A DNA stretch of 64,000 nt from Stratiolaelaps scimitus (Eukaryota; Arthropoda; Arachnida; Mesostigmata; Laelapidae), in the NCBI GenBank assembly GCA_019614645.1, contig JABWDB010000002.1, forward strand, positions 27,951,501 through 28,015,500, in the 5' to 3' direction. Below the pieces are notes generated by a model, which saw nothing but the letters and a program-made list of their open reading frames with translations, did not search any database and was not told where the DNA came from. Position 1 is the stretch's first letter, and every line of letters begins with the position of its first letter. The translations under genes and the position numbers were made by a program. Below, piece by piece: positions 10,656-22,138 of this stretch.

Positions 10656-11206
10656 ATAAAAGTGTCTTACAGAAGCAACAACGTACATCTAATTGGATTC
10701 TATTATTCGGCTCAACTTAAAGTTGAAAGAAATGAACCCATCGATATCAATCGATTTAGCAATTCTGTATATTCTTATATAGTGTGATCTAGTTTGCTAG
10801 CCTAGACTATCATGATTTAATAACGATCTACTGGGACCGATGAATATCTTAACCCGGCCTGCGATATTCTTTTGAAGCCAACATTGTACTTAAAGAAAAT
10901 ATTATATTTAAAACGAGACAAGGGACGCTGAAGCTCTATCTTTTCTGAATGAATGTTTCCACATTTAATATGCGACATCATTTAACGACATAACTAGCAA
11001 ATTAGCCTGCCTAATACCTATCTCATTCAAATCCGCAGAGAGGTAGGTATCGCAATTATCCTGATATGTCGGGCATGATGTTTCTTCATAAATTAAATTT
11101 ATCAAGTATACCTATGTTATTATATTAATGCTATTAGTAGGCCATATGACCTTTTAAATGAAGTAAATAGCGAAGTTCTCTCTCTCTCTTCCACTTCAAT
11201 AAAATA

Positions 11207-11259
11207 AATAAATTTTCCGGGCTGACACACAGCCAACATTTAACGTCCACTGTACTGCT
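11207..11259 (+). repeat. Dispersed repeat, copy A
   Basis: Shares the core ttccgggctga, then cacagccaacatttaacgtc, with copies at 29308-29352 and 37158-37210. This copy and the third share the whole span from aataaatttt to gtactgct with about four differences. Both are followed at slightly different distance by a c(g/a)gctgtt string, so the repeat may be longer than 53 bp. Family unknown. Confidence 0.8.
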
Positions 11260-12136
11260 TTCGGCTGTTTCTCCACTTATCTAATACAATACCAATACTT
11301 CTTTAGTTTCAGCCAAGGGCGGACCATTTAATGCACGAACCATCCGCATGTAAAAATGAACCATGAAATTATGACTATCTGTAATTCTGATCTGATTATT
11401 AATTATTGTTATTATTCTTAGGAGTACGTGGTATTTCGTCTAACTAATGGCGGAACCCTCTCAAGGCAAAGATATTTTCGATGCTTTGGCGCTTGATGTT
11501 TTAGAATGCACTACGTAGATTGTTTTTTCGGAAAATTAGAAATTATTCTGTCCATATTAAGTCTCTCTAATTTCAGAAACAAATTTAGAATACCAGCTGC
11601 CTCACCGGCCCTTAATGATCTATTTATTTATTTCATTTCAGTCACCTGTGTCAGGTACAGTTACACATAAAAAAATATATATATATATATATACAGATAG
11701 GAAAGTTGCTGATGTAGATTCACGACTGTCTCTTGTTGTTGGTTTTCCTTGTCAAAATTTTAGCTGCAAACCAACTGTCTCAAATGTTGGTGTACAAATT
11801 CATAGCAATATAACGCCTCATGAAATTTAGGCAATGTATTTTCAAATTACTTTAAATAGTTAATTTGAAAGTAAGTTATTGATAGAGAAATATAATAAGA
11901 TGCATGGCTGGTTGCAAGTAAATATTGTCTGGTCTGTTACTCTGTCAAGTTATTTATCCATGTGTTCGATATGTTGTTACTTTTAGTTCTGCGTCTTGTC
12001 AGAATGCCAAAATTGCCAGCGCTGGCCCGCGATCGAGAGAGAGAGAGAGGAAGTATTCTATTACATTTGAGTTATTCGTTCGACTAAGATATCCATCCTC
12101 GGCTCATTCAGCTGTTGTGGTTGTCTTCGGCTAATC

Positions 12137-12619
12137 TCACTTGCATTTGCCATCCAACTGTTGTGGCCATAGCTGATCTGTTGTGCGCATGTATCTGGAT
12201 GCACGCAGCATCTGCACTGAGTCAGAAGATGTTGGCCAATTCTTCTGCGACAACTTTAGCTGTTTTCCATGCCAGAGTTTTTTGCCACCGCCAGAAGGTA
12301 CATATACAGCTAGTGCTGCTATTACAACAAACAGCTCCTTAAGCTGTTCGTTGCAGTTCATTTGCTTGTTCGTTAGAAGAAGCGTTATCGTCCGAAGAGG
12401 CGGATGCGAGATTTTCCTCATGTCCACATATAAAAGACTTTTCTCTTCATCTTCTATTTCTTCAACGTCTAGTTCTCTCAAAACCCTTCTCCAATGGACT
12501 TTGCAGCTTATCAACAAGTAAAGGGCAAGGGAACAGATGGTTCTTTTACTTACGTCATAAAACGCTGAATGATTGGCAAGGAGGATTAGATGAACGCTGA
12601 AAACGAAAACTGAAAGCAA
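12137..12619 (-). other. Unrecognised 160-codon open frame
   Basis: The frame begins with a hydrophobic stretch (MLSVFVFSVHLILLANHS) that could be a signal peptide. It has an acidic patch (LDVEEIEDEEKSLL) at about residues 50-63 and a basic second half. A donor-like gtaagt lies on the minus strand just after the codons for AFYD, so at most the first 25 residues might be an exon. No domain is recognised. Overlapping plus-strand frames exist, so it could be chance or a transposon relic. Confidence 0.15.
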
Positions 12620-15600
12620 ACTTAAACAGAGCTCTAGGAGACTTCCAAAACCTTACAGTTGTCAAAGCAACGGGTAGAAGTAATAGGTCCAAATGTTGCC
12701 TACAATTTAATCTGTTATAAGTAATCATTTTCCTCTTATGAGAATAGATATTATTCGATAAACACGATGCTAACTGCATTTGCACTCCATTCCAATTTAG
12801 GTGGGTGAAATATTTGGTCTTTTAAAAGCTCTTTTGTTTGGGTCTTGATCTTTGTTATTGCTATTATATGTCCGTTTGTTTCAAGGTATATCGGATAAAT
12901 AGAAAAAACATAAACTCTGTGCGGTTGTGAGCGAGTGTGCATAACAACAGTGTTGTGGACTCCTTTTGAGTATTTGACAATTTAGATTGAGTTTGATGGA
13001 AGCAGGACGCTGTATATTGCAGTGCTTGTTCTGGCAAGTGCTTAGCTCTAATTACTGTGAAATCATATTGTTTATGGAGACTCAGCTTAGCGAAGGAGGA
13101 TCGGTGACAGCTCTCTTTGACTGAATGAGTAAGTGAGCAGACTTTTAATTATAATAATTATAGCAGTAAACAGATTTTCCTGATATAATGAGTGAGATCG
13201 AGCTCTAATTTAATATATTCTCGGGAAGACACCTAAGTTACACTATTGCACCATTTAATTGTTTGGCTCACTATGTAATAATAATAATAATAGGAGTAGG
13301 GATTTCGCACATTCCACGTTTAATATGAGCGTCCTAGAGGCAAATCCTTGAGAAAACATTTCTTAAGTGAATTCACGTACTCTCAACTATATCAAAAATA
13401 TCATTATTTTTAAGCATATAGGCAGTGCAATACTTCAATCGCTGATATGATCATGATACATAGAACCGGGGCACCTATGTTTTGTAACTGCTCTGAATGA
13501 TTACAATATGGACTCAGTCGGTGATGTTATGATACGTTTGCCAAAAATTCCCACATTTTATTAAATTTAATTTCACAGTTGCGTCTTTATTAATCCAGAC
13601 TTCGTCCTGCAGCTTCATAATCATAAAGGGATGTTTTGACTTGAGGCACCTCATTTGTCAATCCTACAACCAATCAACTACTTGTACTGCTACTGGTTCA
13701 CATTGTTATGTTGCGTGTAGCTTGAGAGGCACCGGAACCGACTGAAATTTGTTACCGCTTCTATTACAATTTCTGTTTTTCTACTTTCTTTGTGATAATT
13801 TTTCCATTTCAGCTTTTTTTTCTATCCTCTCTTTCGTTTGGTTCTGTTGTTGCTTGTTGCTCGTGCATTCGATGTCCAGTGTGAACGTGACGTTGAACAT
13901 AATGCACAGGGGACATTTCCGTTCGTTGCGTATTTCGAAATCGACCCACGAAGTTTGTGACTATCCTTGCCACATTCAGCGATTTCGTCATCCCGTTTTT
14001 GGACAACGATTATAACGCGTGAGGGTGATAGGGATCCATTACTTTGGTTGGCCATGTAGATTGTATCTTCAACTTCAGCCTTCAAGACCAGCTCGCATAA
14101 TTGGCACTATCGCGCAATAACTGCTCTCGACTAAGTAGAAATCGTCGAGCAGATTACCTGATTGATTAATTAAGATGTATCGAAGAAATCGTATTTCTTC
14201 TATCCAAAAGCATAACGGTGAGATTTCATGGACTTTTTTTTGGCGAATTTTAACTGCTAACCTGGCGCAGGTTAATAGTTAAATTGTATTATTATTTAAC
14301 AATTAATTAGAATTTAATAATTAACATGCAATTCGATGTAGCCGCGTGTAGTATCACGGCCCGGTCACGTTGTTCAAAAGGTCACCCAGTAATAGGTAAT
14401 ACGGGCTAAATCAACGGTAACAATAACCAAGTCTAAATAAATTAAAATCTATTTTAACAATTGAATTGTAATTTCTTCGTATCGACGTGAACTTGCCAGA
14501 GCCAAGCAGCAAACTGATCTTGAAATTGAACTCGTCATAACTCATCAATACGTATACCATATATTTTCTTGTCATTTGCGCTCAGATGAGTACGATAAAC
14601 AACAAGTTAAGAAATAAATATATTTAAATGGGTGGCCACAATTTTTAAACGCTTTTTGCCAAGATGCCAAGACAATGCCCCCAGATATGATTACCGCTGT
14701 TTAAGATACCCTCCGATTAGTTTGTTCCAACCAGTTGTCTTTCTTGGTCATTTTTAATTATTTTGATTTAGACGTGTCGTGATAAAATATTTGTCATTTT
14801 ATTTTACTGCGGTTTATCGTTATTAACGCAACGAATCACTGAATTTTAGTGGCGCGATTTGTCAGCTTTGTTTTGGTAAAATTGGAGTGGATCAAGGAGT
14901 ATCACCTGGAGAGACGTGGTCAGATCTATTTTAACTAATTTCACCCCTCATCAGGGCGCAGTAATGGTATTTGAATGCGACAACCCAGCGAAGGGCCCAA
15001 GCTGGGAAGGAGGACTTGATTTTGTCGTTTATCTAAAAGAGTGGTCGCTTCTCGACGGTTCAAGTAAATGCTCACCCAATTCAAATCAGAAAGAAATGTG
15101 TGTGTGTTTTTGTGATTGCTTATTGTCTTATTACACATACATTTGAATAAAGTGCGCTTATTACATATTATATATCCATTGATTCGTCTCAATTCGTTGT
15201 CGCAATTGAGATTGGCAGAGATATTGCTGTTCCTGTTATTATAATTGTTGTATTATACCGAAGTATCCTTATTTCGAAATATTGAAAAACTGGGAACCAT
15301 TAGCGGTATCACTTGAGTGAACTATGTACCATTCAGTTCACTGAGCAGTCAAGATGATGTTGGTGAAAAGAAATTAATGAGGCGAAACCGTGATTGGATC
15401 ATCTTTCGTTTCGAAAGAACTCCGTCCGCCTGCAGCAAAGAACCATTACCACAGTTGTGACAGTGCGTAAGTGATACTACCCACGTTACAGTGGAATAAC
15501 ATATTGACAGCATCGTCAAATTGACAACGATTGGAAATTTTAGCTATTATATATTTGTCGAATTTATATATAATATATATATATACATGGACATTGGCCG

Positions 15601-15680
15601 ACGAACACCACCCACCAATAATTACAATTACTCTGTCATCTGTATTACACAAGAGATTGTATAACGAACAAGAATAAAAA

Positions 15681-15710
15681 ATATATATATATACATGTAT
15701 ATATATATTT

Positions 15711-15757
<47 letters not shown>
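15681..15757. repeat. Compound (TA)n tract interrupted by a T run
   Basis: Alternating TA tracts with an internal T8-9 run and two ATGTATAT interruptions. Noncoding simple sequence. Confidence 0.9.
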
Positions 15758-16701
15758 GTGACTAAGTCACGCTTGCCTATATAAATTCTTCCCTAAACTA
15801 TAGTTTCATCAATTCGATTGATTGTAATCCTCAGTTGTCTGAGCCTGACGTCTTTCGCGTCTTCTATTATACCACCGCCGCTCGCAGTCGGCAGTAGACG
15901 TCGCATCAATCAGATGCAACTATCACCGACAAGAGCCTTCATATATATATTACTCCTTAATATCTATTCCCCCGTGAGTTACTGATTTGCTTCAACCCCT
16001 ATTTCTAAAATGATGTACGCTTTGACATGAATAGTATGTAGTCTATAATATATATTGATGATATAATATACGGTTCAAGGGTTACAGTTGACTGTTAGAA
16101 TGTTAAAACAGTCGACGAAGAATTTTGTATTCAAAATCGTTTATGCGCCCTGCGTGTTGGATTTATGCTAAGTTTTCGCTTGTTTGAACGTGATCTGTCT
16201 TTCCGTTGACCCCTTTACCGGAGTTTTGCAGATGGAACTGTGCGAAAAGAAGTATAATGTCTTGTTTATTACACCGTTTGCATAACGAACCGTGGAGGCC
16301 TGTTGATGCTGCTTTAAATACTGTATCATGATGGAGTCTTCGTGTAAACAGAGATACTAGTAGTAGGACCCTATAGTACGAAATAGATATATATATATAT
16401 ATATTGAGCTTCGGCTATTTATGAAAGTGTAATCATTTTGAAAGCCAATCGAATTTGAAGTTGTCAAAGTAGTAAATATGCAACCTTGATATATATGTTT
16501 CGATAAGGTCAAAATTAGTAAACAGCGGAGATGTTATAAGCAGAAAACGGTATAGTTTAAAATTGCCATGCCATTATTGCGGAAGCAGTGCCCGTAGATA
16601 ACAGGTTTTCCTTATCCTGTATTTGTTGTTCTTAAAAAATTATATGTTCGCGTACACATACTAATCACCGAAGTTCACTTTCTGACATTATCTATAAAGT
16701 A

Positions 16702-16728
16702 CAGGGTATTCGGAAAGTTCGTAACCCT
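16702..16728 (+). mobile_element. Terminal-repeat-like motif, cagggtattcggaaagttcg
   Basis: The motif follows a TA and resembles the CAGGGTGTT-GGAAAGT termini of some Tc1/mariner-type elements. A diverged relative, caggatgtttggaaagttgt, lies at 62663-62689. I could not find a matching inverted end to the right, so element length is unknown. Confidence 0.25.
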
Positions 16729-17427
16729 ATGGGCGATCAAACCAGAGTTTGACGGTTGCAAAGGCGGTAAGCTTCCGTAAATTTTTGTTCTATCGATTTT
16801 CTGTAAAGACACATATGTATTATATATTTAGATAGAATTGTTCCTCTCAACGTTGCCAGTATCGGGGAATTTTAGATTCTTTTTTGCTGAAACACCCTTC
16901 AAGTTTTTTGAATAGGGCATTACACGACTCTGCCCGCAAATATGGTTAAATTGAAAAAATATCAAAATATTGAATTTCTATTTTGAGCGTAACCAGATCG
17001 GGCCCGTTCGGGGATCCAAATTCAGTCATCAATCTGCGCGTCATTTTTTGCGAGTTGGGTGAAATCTATAATGTTCGCACCTCCCATTTTCAAGATCTGC
17101 CATTTACGTTTCACATGTTTTATTTGACATAAATGTTGCATACAACGTAAAAGGCCGCGAACCTAAGATTTTTAAAATGTTACAGAGCTATTAATACTAT
17201 GTGTTAAGTTGATTGCTAATATTTGTTGTGAACTAATTCTCGGGCAGTTTCGTTAATTTACGGGATAAGTATATATGTATATAAGTAGGTGAGATGTAGG
17301 CTCACAGCTAACCAAAAAAAACGCTTTTTGTTAGGAAAAAAGTGATTGAATAATTGCAACCAACTCTAATTCCTTTAACCTCCATTGTTTTTTTAGCTGA
17401 AGACTTATATATTATCCTATCATAAAG

Positions 17428-17643
17428 GAAGTACGCCGCACTCCAAGCAACGCACCGTTTTCCCCCCTTGCCTTTGAGACCCTGGGCGGGCACGGCCCTC
17501 TCACTGCGAACTTCCTCGAGGGGGTCTACCACAGGTTGATCCGCGCCACCGGGGACAAGCGCGCTGGTTCTTTCCTCCTGCAGCGCCTGTCCCTCGCTGT
17601 GCAGAGAGGCAATGCCATCGCCTTCCTCGGGACGTTGTCGTCC
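17428..17643 (+). mobile_element. Non-LTR retrotransposon relic, C-terminal end of reverse-transcriptase ORF
   Basis: A GC-rich open segment in AT-rich surroundings encodes about 72 residues with the order APFSPLAFETLGGHGPL, then FLEGVYHRLIRATGDKRAG, then FLLQRLSLAVQRGNAIAFLG. This order (P-F/L-ETLGG-GP, a basic linker, LLQRLS-A-QRGNA) is what I know from the extreme C-terminus of many LINE reverse-transcriptase polyproteins. The catalytic reverse transcriptase and endonuclease are absent, as expected for a 5'-truncated insertion. A C15 run (17645-17659) and an AATAAATTATAATAAATAA-like tail near 17700 follow. The minus-strand glycine-rich frame here is a shadow. Confidence 0.6.
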
Positions 17644-17764
17644 TCCCCCCCCCCCCCCCACCCCCATAATCCCTAGAAATTCCGACCTATTGTAACGTTT
17701 AATAAATTATAATAAATAATTATTACTCCTATCATAAATCTACATTCGCCAATTATCAGCTTCG

Positions 17765-17765
17765 T

Positions 17766-17791
<26 letters not shown>
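17765..17791. repeat. (TA)n microsatellite
   Basis: Uninterrupted AT dinucleotides just downstream of the retrotransposon relic. Confidence 0.9.
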
Positions 17792-17796
<5 letters not shown>

Positions 17797-17844
17797 AGAA
17801 TTAGATATATGTGTGTACAGTAACTCCGGTGCAAACTAATACAG

Positions 17845-17905
17845 GACGGTGCTGTAGTCGAACTCGGGTATCGCAATTAACCGGAAGCATCTCCGCCACC
17901 GAATT
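17845..17905 (-). repeat. tRNA-like fragment, minus strand
   Basis: On the minus strand an A-box-like tggcggagatgc is followed about 25 bases later by gagttcgactac, a B-box-like string. No full cloverleaf can be drawn. It could be the head of a tRNA-derived SINE. Confidence 0.3.
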
Positions 17906-20900
17906 CTTCAATGTAGGTAATTTCATCTCCTGATTTTAGTTCCGCATACCTGATTGCGTATAATTCCGTACTCGTGCAATAACAAAATCTGTTTTCAATT
18001 TCGATATTACCATTGAGTCTAACAGAATGAGTCCCGGTAGTGAATGATTTTCAGCGCGGTCTTCTTGATTTATGTACAGCTCGATCGTTGGATTCTCAAA
18101 TACCCACCATAGGAACACAAAGACGGCGACAATCACTGTTCTGTTGGTGAAGAACAAAATTGTAAAAGATGAGGCAACGTCAAATGAAACCGAACCGAAT
18201 AAAAACGTATGTGTGTGTATAACCTACTTAGAAAATATACGCACTTGTTTTGTTCTTGTTTTTCGATGGCATTTTTTGACGACTACAACAGAAACGCATT
18301 GAACCCACCACATTCACATTGGCGTTGTCGGACTAAGAGGTGGGCCATATTTTTGCTCGGCTTTGTGAACAATCCATAAACAATGAGGTGCATGAAAGTG
18401 CAGTGTATGCATATGTTATTTATCTAAGCTGGGCTGAGCTCCCACGTGTCCGCGTTATTCAATGCGAATTCGCTGAACACTCGGAACACGGTGATCAGAG
18501 ATTTAGCTGGGTATGGGCCTATCTATCGGGCTGGATTTTAAAATAAAAACGAGTATTGGCTATAATGCGCGGGCATTTTGGCCCACTTCTCTTAGGCGGG
18601 TATACGAACGCAAAATAGTTAATATATATCTAGCATTACCGTGATACTGCAGTGGATTACCTAAGGTGGCAGTGAGTGATTAGTAAAAATTCAGCAAATG
18701 CCGCTATAATCACTAAATTATGCTCCCTCCGCATTTAGCTTATATGCCCTCTCTCTGCTCTGACCACATTTAACTGAATCAGAAATAAGGGAAATTTTAC
18801 AATTCATGAAGAAATTATAAAACCCCAAACCACCATATGAACCCAAACGATATGTGATACCTCGCTTCAGTCAATAACGAACGAGAAAACCGACCTTGTG
18901 ATTATATTGACTGTGATAACGATGATGATGATGATGTAGCAGGTTTGACTCTGCCGGATGGGCGCCCTTTGTCATTTCGGGATTTAGTCAGATTAGGCGC
19001 GGGACCGAACGACTCGATTGTGTGAGGGAGAGCAAAAAACCAACAAAATTAAAGAAGCAGATGATGAGAGGAGAGCAGGAGGAAGGCTGCTTCTGCTGTT
19101 GTCGCAAAACATCGTTCATCCACACTTCGGTGATGCAGGTTAGACGCAGGGCCTGTGAACGAACAGTAAACGCACGACCACATCAAAAACATCAACAACA
19201 AGAACAAGATGATAGCTAGGTGATGGTCGTCGTCCTGTTTGTTTGTTTTTTATTTATTTGTTGGTTGGTTGGTTGATTAGTTACCACGATCTCTCCTCTG
19301 TCGATGCTATGGTGTCGCTGTGTTGTTTCCCCATTGGGGATTAGCAGCAGCAGCTACGACGATTTTCCGAGGACTTAGACTGCTGACAAACAGCTCTGAA
19401 ACAGTAGTCGTCAGCCGATGATGATGATAATTGTGATGACACACACACACACATAAAAGTACACACATTCCCATACTCTTTGTCGGCGTAGCTAAAACTA
19501 CAGCAACAACATTGTGGATACGATGAATAACGAAATAAGAACGGACCTTCCGAAGGGCCACGGAGGGAGCGAGAGACACTGAATGAAGCTGCCGAACTGA
19601 TGCTGAATTGATGCCATCTACAGGTTGGTGGCGCAGACACGTTAACACTCACCAATAGATCAACCGACAGTGAGTGAATGACCAACGGTCGTAGCCCCTA
19701 TTGTTTTTTATTCTTGATGCTGCTGCTGCTGCTGTAGATGTTTTCCCTTTCGTTATCGACCAACGTCGGTGCTCTGCTCAACGAAACACGAACGATCTAC
19801 TACAACAACGTGTTGCTTGCCTTGATCGTTTGACCAAATCAAACCAATACAAAGTTTATACAATCGTACAAAGACTGCCCCGTCCGTCTGTGCGCTCCCT
19901 GGCCCACCACCGCCATCCTCCTGCTTAAAAAAGAAGACGCGAGATGGCACCTCGCGTCTCGTGGCCACCTAAATATTGACCAACGAACAGATGTCCACAA
20001 TAGGTTATTGTTATTGTTGTTAAACGAACATGAAAAAAGAGACTTCCGCTGCTGAATTATGAGTAGGCAGCAGCAACAGCAAATCTCCAAGAATAAGTGG
20101 AGTAGTTAGACTACGCAGTACTCAATAGGATAAAGGTAGACGTGGAGTTGGTTAGATAACTTAGATCATTTACGTAAGAAGAGAAAGAGAAACAAAGATA
20201 CATTTTCACTTGAAAATGTTATATCTAACTTTTAAAACTGAAATCTTCGAAAATGTGGCCAGGTTACTGTATTTCATAGACGGGGAATATCTTGCGGCGT
20301 CTAAGTTTGCCAAACATCATACGAAGCATTGTAATCAATGTGTATGTTTCGAACTTCTCGACTGCTATTGACTGTTAGCCCTTCTTTAGTCATAAATTGA
20401 AATGCGAAATTAAAAGTGACATAATGACACCAGTCAATGGCTCTGTTTAAGGTCACTCTTTGCGATCAAGACGCTCTCTTAAAAAGGCGAAGGAAGAGGA
20501 GATGTGTGATACAACAAAAATAGATTACCGGAACTGAGCAGTGGATGCGAACACGTCCAAGTTAGACACTACGAGAGAGAACAAAAACCGAATAAACAAT
20601 AGCAGCCCTGATTTTCTGACGGTGGTTGGCTGATCCATTGGGCTGTCCTGTGGCATAGAACTGTCTATTGTTGCGTTACACTATCGAATTGTGCGTGTTT
20701 GAAAACAGTGTACATTGAGTAGGACACATCGCATGCAATCTATTTGAATGCCCTTCAAGGATAAGCCACGAACCGATTCTACCTAAAAAAGGGTATAAGT
20801 GGTCATCCGCAAAGGTGCTCATCGCTAATTGGAGTCCTATCCCTAATTATATGTTTTAATACCTGATACATTCTTTCTACCTTTTCTGATATCAATAACT

Positions 20901-22107
20901 AAATGTAATGGCTATTATCTACATATGCTCATTCTACTACTGCTGGATAAATGACGATAAATATGTAGTGCGTTGTGGGACATGAATGCCAATTATGACT
21001 AAGGCAATTAATTGCATTTAAATGAGTTACCGAGTTGGTGGGACCCGTGGTTACACCAGTACGTTCAGTTACTATCGAATCCTTCATAGTTCTTTGTCGT
21101 GACGACAGTAGACGGGTGCAACCGTGAATTGAAGCATTATTATACGCACAATAGTCATAGTAGTATTAGACATGTTTGACTCGAATTATAGTTCTATTAT
21201 ATTAGTCATCATCATTATCATCAATGTCATTCTGAGGGGGACTCATTTCAATGCGAAACTTGCTTTGTTTCGACGTGAACATGGGCCTATAATGAACAGT
21301 CAAAGAGCAGCTCGTCTTTGTCATCGTCGTATATAATACTACTGTCGTCATAGTTGGCCGAACCTTCCACTATCCCGCTGCTTCAGACCCGTTATGTTGA
21401 TATCTGTGTGGTGCTGTTTGAGTTATCGCTACAACTGAACGCTATGGGGTCGTGGATCGTTCGATAGTTCCCTGCTGTGGAACCGTTATGAGCACCAGCT
21501 CGGCTGGGAAACGCTTGAGAGGTTAGAGGTACACTCATGCGTGAATTCAATTGGTCGGACACCCAGTTATCAATGGCTTCGTCGCGTAGTAAAACCGAAT
21601 CTATTGTGCGAAACAAGCCTGTGTTACACTAAATATCATATTTGCCCTTTTAACTGCAACGGAAAAACACGCACATAGAATATTTATAGAACTGATATAC
21701 TTTGATACCTAACCAATTTAAATAAATAAAATAGCGAGGATAATGCTCTGTTCATTTAATTAATGAAGTGCTGTATGGCAAGCTGATCCGAGGAGTTCTA
21801 TTCTCTTAATGATGGTGACAATAATATTCTTATAGCATGCGAAACCGTTATCAAACTTCTCAAATAAATAATTAAAATTTGTGGATCAAGGCGTAGAGAA
21901 ATAAATAAATCGGAAATAACTAAGATCATACATACGTAATGAGATAAATGAAAGATTTGGGGGTAGGTGGATAAGTAGCTAAACATTTAACCTCCGACAG
22001 GAGAATCTGATGACATGGACACGAACATCACGTGAGTTCTCTACGCTACATTATGTCACCACAGAATGATACCTTAATCACTTCGTTTAGGGTAGTAGCA
22101 TTAACAG

Positions 22108-22138
<31 letters not shown>

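Larger units (their letters stand above)
10656..16700. other. Intergenic stretch without a recognised gene
   Basis: Contains one copy of the dispersed ~50 bp repeat (11207-11259), an unrecognised minus-strand frame (12137-12619) and a compound (TA)n region (15681-15757). Remaining frames are under 90 codons and overlap frames on the other strand; none has a domain. Confidence 0.5.

Noticed and set aside
17308..17667. 119-codon minus-strand frame with a glycine run
   Set aside because: It is the shadow of the plus-strand retrotransposon relic and the C15 run; the plus-strand reading has the recognisable wording.
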